A stretch of DNA of 38,706 nt from a virus, in the IMG/VR virus record IMGVR_UViG_3300036790_000213, positions 1 to 38,706 of that record; one strand, given 5' to 3'. Numbering within the stretch: the stretch's first letter is position 1; the number at the start of each line of letters is the position of its first letter. This document shows positions 30,416 to 37,236 of the stretch, piece after piece. The notes below the pieces were generated by a model, which was not told the origin of the DNA, did no database searches, and was given only the letters and a program-made list of their open reading frames with translations. The translations under genes were made by a program, and so were the position numbers.

Positions 30416-32184
30416 CCGGTTAGCCCTGGCATCATCTCTTCGAGTCCATCGTTGTTAGCTGGTGGTTCCCACTCTACATCAGCCGCCTCGCGTTCTTCCT
30501 GGCTGATCTCTGCCATTTCGGGCGGGATATTGTTCGAGGTGAACACACGCTCTCGCTGTGCCCGCTGTTGGATCTGCTCCCACAGCAAAGGATCTTCATA
30601 GCTGGAGGCCTCCACATCACCAATCATCTTGGGCAGGTGGCTGCACACCCGCGAGATCACATCGGCGATTTCGGTCTCGTCGATCATGCCGTAGTGGTAG
30701 AGCTGGCGGTGGACTTCGCGGATGATCCGGATGTCACGCGAGAAAAACAGGCGATCGTAGGCGAGGATAGGTTCGCAGCTCTTGATCCGCAGCGCCCGCT
30801 CCTTGTCGTCATTCTGGTAGGGCGTCCATGTGATCGAGAAATCCCAGTTCTGCCGCAGAGCCTCGTTGCGGATGGCGGTCTCGTTGAAGCGTGCCCCAGG
30901 TGTCTCCTCGATCGATACCTTATGGCATCCGTTCCGCTTCGCCATCTTCACGATCTTGAGCGCCTGGGTGGTGGGTGTCCAGCTCCCCTTCTCCACGTCA
31001 ACGACGTACATCCGGTTGTCGTGCTGCACGCCGCATGCGCCGGCCACCACGTCGCTGCTGCCCAACTCCAGCCGCCATGCGATATGGACGGTGCCGGTGA
31101 TGGGAAGCTTCTCCTCGTCGATCGTCGCGGTGAGTAGCTTCTCTTTCGGGAAGATCGGTTTGAATCCGCCCGTCGCGACGTTCATCTGTTGCGTCATGAA
31201 CGAATGCTCGTTCTCGTCGCGGTTGGACATGAGGGTTTCGTAGGGCAGGAATTCCGGAAAGAACAGCTCCCAGTCGTTCTCCTCGAGCGTCTCGAAGAGA
31301 TAGCTGTAATCCTCTGCACGCGCAACGAGCTTAGGGCGCTCTTTCCACACCCGCTCCTTCACTCTCATGGCCGGTTTCCAGAGTACCTTACCGATTTTGG
31401 CGTTCAACCGCTCGATCACCAGGCCGTATACATCCATCGGGCCGTAACGCGTGCCCGTCATCTCGCGGTATCCCCAGCTCATGAGCATCTTGAGGTTGAT
31501 GAACATGTTGGTCTTGACCTTGTTGATCTGAAAGCTGGTCTGCGAGTTGCGGTTGTCCTGGATGTCTTCGAGCTTGATGACGTCGAAATGCCAGCCGGAT
31601 AAGCTGCTCTCGATCGACGTGCCCATGAGCGTTGCATCACGCCGGTACTTTTTGCGTGCCGGCGTGACGAACCAACCCTTTTTTGGCATCTTGGTGATGA
31701 CGTACTCGGGGAAAAGCAGGTGGAGGGGCTTGGTATCCCGCTCTGCGAGCGAGAGGAAGTGCCGTGCAACCTCTTCCACGAACACATCGGCCAGCGGGCT
31801 ATCGTCTGTGTTAGCTGCGGTCAGCACGAGCATGGCGATGTCGGGGAAGGCGAGGATCCATTGCACGGCATCCACGATGTTGAACGTGGTTTTGAACGTT
31901 CCTCGCGGCATCAGGAGGAGCCGCTGCTTCACATCGTCCTGATCCTGGATCGGCCGCGCGGGGTTTTTGCGCACGAAGAATGCGGCAACCTCGCGATGAG
32001 TCTCTTCGGTGATGTTGGGATAGCAGGGGGAGCCGTCCTGTTCGACGAGTACCTTGGTTGCCAGCCAGTACAGATCGGTTTGCGCCCGCCAGCGAAGCCG
32101 ATTCTTGTACTCGTCATCGCGAGTGATGCGAACGAGGTCGATTTCTTCCTCGACGAGCTTACTTTTTGCCTTTTTCGCCGCCAT
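30412..32184 (-). CDS. terL: Terminase large subunit
   Basis: A 590-residue packaging motor and nuclease. The ATPase part has a Walker-A-like MPRGTFKTT (about 92-100), a following strand with IAMLVLTAANTDDSP, and a Walker-B-like FDVIKLEDIQ (about 200-209). The nuclease part has RNase-H-like elements: VHIAWRLELGSSDVVAGACG, where the usual first Asp seems to be Glu, then HKVSIEETPGARFNE and EIADVISRVCSHL. It starts at ATG 32184 after AGAGGGGTTCCATC, inside the end of the preceding small gene. No clear small subunit is seen; the 72-residue protein just upstream is a candidate only by position. Confidence 0.88.
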   Translation of the reverse strand: MAAKKAKSKLVEEEIDLVRITRDDEYKNRLRWRAQTDLYWLATKVLVEQDGSPCYPNITEETHREVAAFFVRKNPARPIQDQDDVKQRLLLMPRGTFKTTFNIVDAVQWILAFPDIAMLVLTAANTDDSPLADVFVEEVARHFLSLAERDTKPLHLLFPEYVITKMPKKGWFVTPARKKYRRDATLMGTSIESSLSGWHFDVIKLEDIQDNRNSQTSFQINKVKTNMFINLKMLMSWGYREMTGTRYGPMDVYGLVIERLNAKIGKVLWKPAMRVKERVWKERPKLVARAEDYSYLFETLEENDWELFFPEFLPYETLMSNRDENEHSFMTQQMNVATGGFKPIFPKEKLLTATIDEEKLPITGTVHIAWRLELGSSDVVAGACGVQHDNRMYVVDVEKGSWTPTTQALKIVKMAKRNGCHKVSIEETPGARFNETAIRNEALRQNWDFSITWTPYQNDDKERALRIKSCEPILAYDRLFFSRDIRIIREVHRQLYHYGMIDETEIADVISRVCSHLPKMIGDVEASSYEDPLLWEQIQQRAQRERVFTSNNIPPEMAEISQEEREAADVEWEPPANNDGLEEMMPGLTG

Positions 32185-32377
32185 GATGGAACCCCTCTAA
32201 GGTCTCGGCGAAGTGTGCCATTTTTGCGACGTGCGGATCTTCGGATTTCTTGGCGGCTGCGAGCTTCGCCGCTGGGATCGGCTCCCCCTCGGGCACTCCC
32301 AGCGCACGATGCAGCCCACCTTTTCTCATGTGGCTCAACGCATGGTGCAAGCCGGGAGGGTACTTGTCCTTTTCCAT
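32159..32377 (-). CDS. Small hypothetical protein upstream of terminase (72 aa)
   Basis: The start at 32377 (MEKDKYPPGLHHALSHMRKG) follows TTGAGGAACTCA. The segment GGLHRALGVPEGEPIPAAKL followed by a Lys/Ala-rich helix matches a recurrent short phage-protein pattern (L-H-x-x-L-G-x-P-x-x-x-x-I-P) of unknown function, often found near packaging genes. It overlaps the terminase start by 26 bp. Confidence 0.65.
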   Translation of the reverse strand: MEKDKYPPGLHHALSHMRKGGLHRALGVPEGEPIPAAKLAAAKKSEDPHVAKMAHFAETLEGFHHGGEKGKK

Positions 32378-32385
32378 TGAGTTCC

Positions 32386-32583
32386 TCAATTTGCGGGCTT
32401 TTCGCCGAACAGCTTTTGATTCATCTGCCGTCTCGTTTCGGCGCGATCTTTCATCGCGCAATCGAAACAGATTCGTTTACCGCCAGGACCGTAGGGACGG
32501 CATTCGGCTACCTTGTCGCAAAGGTGACAGATATCGTCTTCTTCTGCGCAGATGACCGGGATTCCGTTGATATTCTGGCTCAT
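32386..32583 (-). CDS. Zinc-ribbon protein (65 aa)
   Basis: ATG 32583 follows the upstream gene by 3 bp. The product contains DDICHLCDKVAECRPYGPGG and KRICFDCAMKDRAETRRQMN: two CxxC pairs about 22 residues apart, a typical small zinc ribbon. It resembles small conserved phage proteins of unknown role. Ribosome site weak, so translation may be coupled. Confidence 0.6.
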   Translation of the reverse strand: MSQNINGIPVICAEEDDICHLCDKVAECRPYGPGGKRICFDCAMKDRAETRRQMNQKLFGEKPAN

Positions 32584-32586
32584 GGT

Positions 32587-32937
32587 CTACTGGCCTGCTC
32601 CTGGCATCGGCGGTGCGCCTGCGCCTGCTGCGGCCGCTGGATCGGGAGCTGGCGGCGCTGGCTCTGCATTCGGATCGGCTTCGCCCTCATCTGGCTGGTC
32701 GCCCATGGCTTCATCAAGATGGTCATGGGCAGCGTCTTTGGTCGACGCGATCGATGTGTGATGATTCTCATGCTGTTCTTCGGGCTTCCCACCGCGCATT
32801 TCCTTGTGAACTGTAAAACCACCACCCCGCGCACGCTCGAAACTGATCTTGTGGACGTGGCGCTTTTCAGCTTTGGGCTTTTTCTCTTCTACTTCGCCCA
32901 TGTGCTTCATCGCCGCTTCTTTTTTCCCATCTTTCAT
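32587..32937 (-). CDS. His/Lys-rich low-complexity protein (116 aa)
   Basis: Start ATG 32937 after GAGAGGATCACACG. The first 60 residues are rich in Lys, Glu and His (RHVHKISFERARGGGFTVHK); the rest is an acidic Ala/Pro/Gly tail (DQPDEGEADPNAEPAPPAPD). It contains several His clusters (EQHENHHTS, DAAHDHLDE). Such proteins occur near packaging genes in phages, role unknown. Confidence 0.55.
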   Translation of the reverse strand: MKDGKKEAAMKHMGEVEEKKPKAEKRHVHKISFERARGGGFTVHKEMRGGKPEEQHENHHTSIASTKDAAHDHLDEAMGDQPDEGEADPNAEPAPPAPDPAAAAGAGAPPMPGAGQ

Positions 32938-33125
32938 CGTGTGATCCTCTCAAAATGCATTGCAGCGCCAGAATCCAAATACGAACTTCCACGTCGTTCG
33001 TGACGGATGGCCCACTTCGCTGGCACCGCAAACTTTATGACCATCCGGCTCGGCGCTTCGCACAGGATTTGGTCTCCGAAGAGCCTCTACCTGATGTTGA
33101 AGAGCCGAGCGCGGCGGTCATCTCG

Positions 33126-33713
33126 TTAGGAGCCTGCAGGCAAGAGGCTGAAGTCTCCGAGAGTTGCGCTGTTGCCGGCGTTGGCGGCGCTGAACGTCAA
33201 TCCGACTGCGATGTAGAACACGGGCTCGGCGGCAACCACAACCACAGATCCCGGTTGAGTGATGGTGTTGCTCGTACCATTCAATCCGGTGAGCCGGTTT
33301 GTGATCGCAGCGCTGGCCGTGGCGGAATTGTTGATGAGGGATTTGAAGGTACCCTGCAGGGTGCCTCCGATGCTCTCGAACATGAGATCGGAATCAATCT
33401 CCCAGGGAGCGGTGATGCTGGCGAGGCTGACTGCGGTACCCGCTCCCAGAAGTGTCCAGTTGGCTGCCGTGAAGGGCGTTCCCGGGATAACCTTGGCGAC
33501 GTAGAGGGTGGGGGTGATGGTGGCGGTGGTTCCGGTGGTGACGCTTCCGGATCCCCTCACCTTCCAGAGCTGCTGCTCCAGCCGGCCGGCACCGAGCACG
33601 TTGATGGTTGCGGGGAGTGCGGGGGTTTGTCGGTTTGCGAATAGCTGCGCTGTTGTGACGCCGCCTGCGAGTGTGGCGGCTGGATTCGCCCGGTAAAGTG
33701 CTCCTGCGCTCAT
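33126..33713 (-). CDS. Head decoration or fibre-like protein (195 aa)
   Basis: Start ATG 33713 after GAGAGGAAACGTAC. The protein is rich in Thr, Ala, Gly, Asn and Ser and almost free of Lys, typical of beta-rich virion surface proteins; examples are SGSVTTGTTATITPTLYVAK and TQPGSVVVVAAEPVFYIAVG. It lies upstream of the packaging genes instead of beside the capsid. It may be a decoration, head-fibre or minor capsid protein. Confidence 0.5.
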   Translation of the reverse strand: MSAGALYRANPAATLAGGVTTAQLFANRQTPALPATINVLGAGRLEQQLWKVRGSGSVTTGTTATITPTLYVAKVIPGTPFTAANWTLLGAGTAVSLASITAPWEIDSDLMFESIGGTLQGTFKSLINNSATASAAITNRLTGLNGTSNTITQPGSVVVVAAEPVFYIAVGLTFSAANAGNSATLGDFSLLPAGS

Positions 33714-33807
33714 GTACGTTTCCTCTCTAGGTGCTCATGGTGCTGTAAGGGCTGCTCTCCAGCACGCTACGCCAGGCCGGACGCGTTTGCAATCAAAAAT
33801 TGTGAAC

Positions 33808-34083
33808 TTATTGCATAAGCCTCGGCTTGCCGTCCCCGTCGGTGTGGAGTTTATGCATGTTGCTGATGATCGGCTGCTCGGGATTGACCGCGATCTTGAA
33901 CGCCACCAACACCGTAACGAATCCCATGCTGGCTACCATGCCGTGATCCTTGCGGTTGATGCCGGTGATGATCCCGCCATTCTCGATGTCGCGGATCTCC
34001 CCCACCACACTCTTCGAAATGATCTCCAGCATGACGGTGTCGCCCACCTTGATCTCGTTTTGCCTTGCGTCAAACATTCCCAT
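33808..34083 (-). CDS. Small SH3-like hypothetical protein (91 aa)
   Basis: Start ATG 34083 after AAGGAGAATCGA. The product begins MGMFDARQNEIKVGDTVMLE and continues with IRDIENGGIITGINRKDHGM. The pattern 'VGDTVML ... VGEIRDI' suggests a small beta-barrel of the SH3/KOW type. Followed by a 94-bp gap before the decoration-like gene, in which I see no clear promoter. Confidence 0.6.
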   Translation of the reverse strand: MGMFDARQNEIKVGDTVMLEIISKSVVGEIRDIENGGIITGINRKDHGMVASMGFVTVLVAFKIAVNPEQPIISNMHKLHTDGDGKPRLMQ

Positions 34084-34273
34084 TCGATTCTCCTTTGGTT
34101 GGTTGCTTCGCTTGCCGCAGGCTGCGCCGATCGACGATCGCCGTGTTGCCGTCGTCGAACCGCACCTGCACGTTCCGCTGGTTCGCCCCGCGCGGGTTCA
34201 CGATCTCGCACTGGGTGTCTTTGGGGATATGCCCCACAATCGTATACCGGACAGGTGGCGTGTCAGAGCACAT
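34070..34273 (-). CDS. Small hypothetical protein (67 aa)
   Basis: The start at 34273 (MCSDTPPVRYTIVGHIPKDT) follows GCCGGAGGCTGCTG; the longer frame to 34342 lacks a ribosome site and overlaps the upstream gene. The product is beta-rich (NVQVRFDDGNTAIVDRRSL) with a polar C-terminus. It overlaps both neighbours. Function unknown. Confidence 0.55.
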   Translation of the reverse strand: MCSDTPPVRYTIVGHIPKDTQCEIVNPRGANQRNVQVRFDDGNTAIVDRRSLRQAKQPTKGESNGNV

Positions 34274-34472
34274 CAGCAGCCTCCGGCGTTGTTTGAATGC
34301 TGGGATAACCTCGTGCGGTAAAGATCGCGTCAGCGCATGCAATGAGGATTCCCCTTGCCTGGAAGTGAACGACAGCCTCGTCGCGGCTCATCTTGATGTC
34401 GAATTGGCTTCTGAGGTAATCGACTGCGCGATGCAGGGTTCCCAACGCTTGAATATCGGATTCTTTACTCAT
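34263..34472 (-). CDS. Small hypothetical protein (69 aa)
   Basis: ATG 34472 lies in GAGGCCGCAGGCA context and overlaps the upstream gene by 8 bp. Product: MSKESDIQALGTLHRAVDYL and onward, helical, with a C-terminal extended segment. No family recognised. Confidence 0.6.
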   Translation of the reverse strand: MSKESDIQALGTLHRAVDYLRSQFDIKMSRDEAVVHFQARGILIACADAIFTARGYPSIQTTPEAADVL

Positions 34473-34824
34473 TGCCTGCGGCCTCCTCCGCTTCCCTGCG
34501 GCTCCTCATCCAATCGAGAAACTTTGCGGGCATTGGTACGTCGTCGATTTCGAGGTACTGCTTATATTCGTCCGGATATAGCAGCTCCGGTTGCTTCTTT
34601 TCGAGCTTGCTGAATCGCAGGAATGCCGCGCGCTGTTCCGGCGTGCTGGGCTTGCGGCAGTAGCGGCACGCTCCCTTATCCGCTCTGGATCGGATCATGT
34701 TTTTGCGCAGCGTGGCACATGCTTCGCTGCATGTGATCGCTTTGAACCGCCGCCGCTCATCTGGCACTAGCGCGGTACACATCAGGCAGTAGAGGGGAAG
34801 TTCATCATAGTTAGCTCTGGGCAT
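34465..34824 (-). CDS. Zinc-finger-type hypothetical protein (119 aa)
   Basis: Start ATG 34824 after GGAGGCGAAGGTTT. It has three Cys groups: PLYCLMCTALVPDERRR, FKAITCSEACATLRK and GACRYCRKPSTPEQ, consistent with one or two treble-clef-like zinc fingers. The C-terminal half is charged and helical. It may bind DNA. Overlaps rusA by 14 bp, so it is probably co-translated with it. Confidence 0.65.
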   Translation of the reverse strand: MPRANYDELPLYCLMCTALVPDERRRFKAITCSEACATLRKNMIRSRADKGACRYCRKPSTPEQRAAFLRFSKLEKKQPELLYPDEYKQYLEIDDVPMPAKFLDWMRSRREAEEAAGNE

Positions 34825-35203
34825 AAACCTTCGCCTCCGTAATCAAAATCTCTGTACGTGGGTTCTCACGGTCCCGATCTTTGTAAATGTGCATCTCCAC
34901 GACGGAATCGTCAGTCTCGATCACATGCGCTTTCACGAGGCCATCGAGAATGCACTTGCAAAAATTATCGACATCGCCGCGCTCGCCTTTGCCCAGGTAC
35001 ACACAAAACTCCACCCGCAGCCGATCTCCTGCAACGCTCTGTCCGCGTGCGAACGTCGCCACCGCGTCGTACCATGCTTTTGCTTCCGGAGTGAGCGTGA
35101 ACACACGGCGTCCGTCAGACCGAAACCGATTGGTGGGAGTCTTGTAATGATTCCCACTCGGAGGCGTCAGTGGAATTTCGAGGTTGACAGAGGCCGTACT
35201 CAT
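34811..35203 (-). CDS. rusA: RusA-family Holliday-junction resolvase
   Basis: A 130-residue crossover-junction endonuclease. The family's acidic and basic residues are all in place: RGDVDNFCKCILDGL gives Asp77, Asp79 and Lys83, and VIETDDSVVEM gives Asp98, with the same spacing as Asp70, Asp72, Lys76 and Asp91 of E. coli RusA. The N-terminus (PLTPPSGNHYKTPTN) matches the family start. It resolves four-way junctions during recombination-linked replication or before packaging. The start at 35203 lies 17 bp from the divergent plus-strand gene at 35221, so the two share a control region. Confidence 0.9.
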   Translation of the reverse strand: MSTASVNLEIPLTPPSGNHYKTPTNRFRSDGRRVFTLTPEAKAWYDAVATFARGQSVAGDRLRVEFCVYLGKGERGDVDNFCKCILDGLVKAHVIETDDSVVEMHIYKDRDRENPRTEILITEAKVYAQS

Positions 35204-35220
35204 GAGCCCATAATGGGGCT
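35184..35220 (+). promoter_or_regulatory. Leaderless-type promoter with overlapping dyad
   Basis: TTGACA (35184-35189), a 19-nt spacer, CATAAT (35209-35214), GGGGCT and then ATG at 35221. A near-palindrome AGCCCATAATGGGGCT covers the -10 element (35206-35220 and flanks). Spacing is identical to the promoter at 7829-7865. It overlaps the start of rusA on the other strand. Confidence 0.55.
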
Positions 35221-35424
35221 ATGAAGAAAAAAAAACAACTTAAAACTGGGGGTGTCGGTCCGATCTATCGCGAACACAAGCTCCGCGTGACGCAAGAGCA
35301 ATTCCGAGAGATCGAGCAAGCGGCAACGAAAGACGCGCGCGACCGGGAGATCACCTATTCCCGCAACAATTTCTGCGTCCGCGCGGTCCTCGCCGCAGCC
35401 CGTAAACTTCAGGATGCCAACTGA
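35221..35424 (+). CDS. Ribbon-helix-helix-like small regulator (67 aa)
   Basis: A lone plus-strand gene inside a minus-strand region. The start ATG 35221 has no Shine-Dalgarno sequence but lies 6 nt after a -10 element, suggesting leaderless translation. A basic arm (MKKKKQLKTGG) precedes a possible RHH fold: strand EHKLRVTQEQF, helix REIEQAATKDARD, helix SRNNFCVRAVLAAARKLQ. Such proteins repress their own promoters and often control phage switches. The dyad over its promoter is a candidate operator. It could also be a DNA-bridging accessory of partition. Confidence 0.6.
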   Translation: MKKKKQLKTGGVGPIYREHKLRVTQEQFREIEQAATKDARDREITYSRNNFCVRAVLAAARKLQDAN

Positions 35425-35427
35425 TGT

Positions 35428-35988
35428 TCAGGTCTTAGCTGCTTTCATCTCTTCCAGTTGTTCGAACAGCGCACGAACCTCTTCCGCGCTCTCGTCTTTC
35501 TCTATCACGTTTCGAGGCTCGTAGAGCCGCCCGAATTCATCCAGGTCATCCTCCAGGATCTTTGCCAGTGACACCAACGTCTCGCTGAGCGACTCCATCG
35601 TCTCGAAATTGATCTCCAGATGCCCGCGTTTGAGCTTCAACGTCTCAGGAATCCCGTAGATCGTCATGGGGTCGTAGTCGCGCTGGACCAGGTGACGCAG
35701 CCGCCGGCGCGAGACCGTTCCCTTCTCTGCGCGGATTGTCTTCATGAGCGCCGGCACATCCTCGGCATCGTTCACGCGGTCCAGGAAGGCTCCCAGCGTC
35801 TCGCGGGCGACGAGTTTGCTGGTGCCTACCAGGGTGGTTGGCAGGGCTTCCAGCAACCGGGCAGCCTCGCGAAGCTGGAGTTGGAAGAGAACTTGCAGCT
35901 CGGCGCGGCTGTAGTGGGATCGCACGGAGTTCGCTACCGATTGGCGAATCTCGTGCAGCCGTGGAAGCCACGAAAGCGGTCGCGCCAT
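35428..35988 (-). CDS. HTH-like hypothetical protein of host type (186 aa)
   Basis: The start at 35988 (MARPLSWLPRLHEIRQSVAN) follows GAGGTGTGAGG. The first 80 residues read as a compact helical DNA-binding-like domain (HYSRAELQVLFQLQLREAAR, LPTTLVGTSKLVARETLGAF, LDRV). The second half is charged and helical (LKRGHLEINFETMESLSETL, VRALFEQLEEMKAAKT). I associate the opening MARPLSWLPRLHEIR pattern with proteins encoded in soil Acidobacteriota; this is recollection, not a search. It ends 4 bp from the convergent RHH-like gene. Confidence 0.6.
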   Translation of the reverse strand: MARPLSWLPRLHEIRQSVANSVRSHYSRAELQVLFQLQLREAARLLEALPTTLVGTSKLVARETLGAFLDRVNDAEDVPALMKTIRAEKGTVSRRRLRHLVQRDYDPMTIYGIPETLKLKRGHLEINFETMESLSETLVSLAKILEDDLDEFGRLYEPRNVIEKDESAEEVRALFEQLEEMKAAKT

Positions 35989-36006
35989 CCTCACACCTCA
36001 ACGAAA

Positions 36007-36177
36007 TCAGCCTAACGAAGCTGGGGGATTACCGCAAGGTCCTGTCGAAATGAATATAAAGTGTCCGCGCGAACCGCACTGTGGGCATCGAGCGTGTCCC
36101 TTTGGGTAAAACTCATCCAACGGCGCAATCTTGCCGCACGAAGCACACTTCAACTCGGTTACCTTCTTCGCTTCCAT
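36007..36177 (-). CDS. Small zinc-ribbon protein (56 aa)
   Basis: The start at 36177 (MEAKKVTELKCASCGKIAPL) follows GGAGGAGGTAGCGAGGAT; the open frame to 36264 crosses the palindrome and is rejected. CASCGK and CPQCGS form a CxxC ... CxxC zinc ribbon. It is the first gene of the long leftward arm and is read from a promoter that is divergent from parA, so it may be co-regulated with partition. Confidence 0.65.
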   Translation of the reverse strand: MEAKKVTELKCASCGKIAPLDEFYPKGHARCPQCGSRGHFIFISTGPCGNPPASLG

Positions 36178-36203
36178 ATCCTCGCTACCTCCTCCATTGA
36201 GTA

Positions 36204-36256
36204 AGTATATACATACAGCTATACAGACGCACATCTGTATAGCTGTATGAGTGTAT
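36204..36256. promoter_or_regulatory. Partition operator/centromere: ATACAG-box palindrome with divergent promoter
   Basis: Arms ATACAGCTATACAGA (36213-36227) and TCTGTATAGCTGTAT (36234-36248) are perfectly complementary over 15 bp around a 6-bp centre. Each arm is two ATACAG hexamers at 8-bp spacing, and a degenerate box GTGTAT follows in phase (36251-36256). On the minus strand a -10 element TATACT (36209-36204) points at the 36177 gene. Phased short boxes are typical of RHH partition proteins, which use them as operator and centromere. Confidence 0.75.
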
Positions 36257-36266
36257 AGTCGCATAT
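36253..36266 (+). promoter_or_regulatory. Probable leaderless promoter of parA
   Basis: TATAGT (36253-36258) lies 8 nt before the ATG at 36267, and there is no Shine-Dalgarno sequence, so transcription probably starts at or next to the start codon. The palindrome covers the expected -35 region, so a protein bound there would control it. Confidence 0.5.
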
Positions 36267-36938
36267 ATGTCTCTACAAATCACCATCGCAAATCAAAAAG
36301 GCGGCTGCGGCAAGACGACGACAGCCATGAACCTGGCCGGCGTCTTCACCAAAATTGGCTACAGCGTGCTGGTCATCGACGCCGATCCGCAGAGGAGTGC
36401 CTTGCGCTGGTCTCGCGCCCAGGGAGAAGGCAACCTTCCTTTCCGCGTCGCAGATCCCGCGTCCGCAGAGGCCTCTCTGCAAGACAACTACGAGCTGGTG
36501 TTTGTGGACTGTCCTCCTGGCATGGAAGGAGATGCCCGCGCGGGAAGACAAGTGCGTAACTTCATCGCTCGATCGGATGGCATCCTCGTGCCGCTGATGC
36601 CATCCTCGCTGGACTATTCGGCAGCCACGTCGTTTGTGAACTTTCTGCGCGAGACCAAAGCTCCGGAGACGAAGACGGCCATCGTCCTCAACGCCGTGCA
36701 GCACAACCGGCTGGGTGCCCAGGCCGCCGCCGCCGCCGCCGCGCTCTTCGCCTCGATCCCCGGCGCCGTCGTTCTGCCCACTACGATCGGCCGCCGCACG
36801 CTTATCACCGAAGTCTCGGGTTCCGGCAAGACCATTCTGGACTATGCCGGTCCTCGTCACCTTGCAACCGCTGAATACACCAATCTAGCAAAGGACATCC
36901 TCCAATGGCTCACCAACGCGCCTCCATCGTCGCTGTAG
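36267..36938 (+). CDS. parA: ParA partition ATPase
   Basis: A 223-residue Walker-type partition ATPase of the small (type Ib-like) kind, with no N-terminal DNA-binding domain. The deviant Walker A is KGGCGKTTT (11-19, with the signature Lys11), switch I lies in VIDADPQRSA (37-46), and Walker B is ELVFVDCPPG (76-85). ATP-bound ParA dimers coat the nucleoid and move plasmid copies apart under control of a centromere-binding partner. The next gene (RHH) overlaps it by 34 bp and fits that partner, and the palindrome just upstream fits the centromere or operator. The absence of a ribosome site suggests a leaderless start. Confidence 0.95.
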   Translation: MSLQITIANQKGGCGKTTTAMNLAGVFTKIGYSVLVIDADPQRSALRWSRAQGEGNLPFRVADPASAEASLQDNYELVFVDCPPGMEGDARAGRQVRNFIARSDGILVPLMPSSLDYSAATSFVNFLRETKAPETKTAIVLNAVQHNRLGAQAAAAAAALFASIPGAVVLPTTIGRRTLITEVSGSGKTILDYAGPRHLATAEYTNLAKDILQWLTNAPPSSL

Positions 36939-37186
36939 ACCTCCACGACCTCAAAACCACCTTACCCACCCCGCGCCCTGTAGAAATCGTTCCTGCGGCC
37001 CCTGAGCCTCAGGAATCGCGTTCTCTGGCGATCCCCGAGCAGGATTATCTGATTCCGTTCAGTTGTCGGTTGCCGATGAGCCTCCACCAGAAGCTCGACG
37101 AGCTGAAGCGCGAGCGAGGCCTGGACAAGACCGAAGTCGTCAAAGCCGCCCTCGCTGCGCATTTGAAGAAACTGGGGAAGGGGTAG
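36905..37186 (+). CDS. RHH centromere-binding partner of ParA (ParB-like)
   Basis: A 93-residue protein with an extended N-terminal half (Pro-rich, likely flexible, a usual place for ParA-stimulating residues) and a C-terminal ribbon-helix-helix domain: strand IPFSCRLPMS, helix LHQKLDELKRERG, helix DKTEVVKAALAAHLKKL. It is not a ParB/HTH protein; it fits the small RHH partners (ParG/omega-like in role) of type Ib systems. Its start (ribosome site AAGGA at 36891-36895) lies inside parA, so the two proteins are coupled. It probably binds the ATACAG boxes at 36204-36256 and represses the divergent promoters there. Confidence 0.8.
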   Translation: MAHQRASIVAVDLHDLKTTLPTPRPVEIVPAAPEPQESRSLAIPEQDYLIPFSCRLPMSLHQKLDELKRERGLDKTEVVKAALAAHLKKLGKG

Positions 37187-37236
37187 GTTTCGCGACGCTC
37201 GCATGACACGTTTGGTTGCCTTGATCGTTAATTTTT

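Noticed and set aside
32934-33044. 36-codon minus-strand frame in the 188-bp gap between the decoration-like gene and the His-rich gene
   Set aside because: It ends in an ATGA overlap with the next gene, but has no Shine-Dalgarno sequence, and another frame of the gap is equally open. I could not decide that it is coding.
36178-36264. Upstream extension of the zinc-ribbon gene across the partition palindrome
   Set aside because: The segment is the palindrome and divergent promoter; the strong ribosome site before 36177 sets the start.
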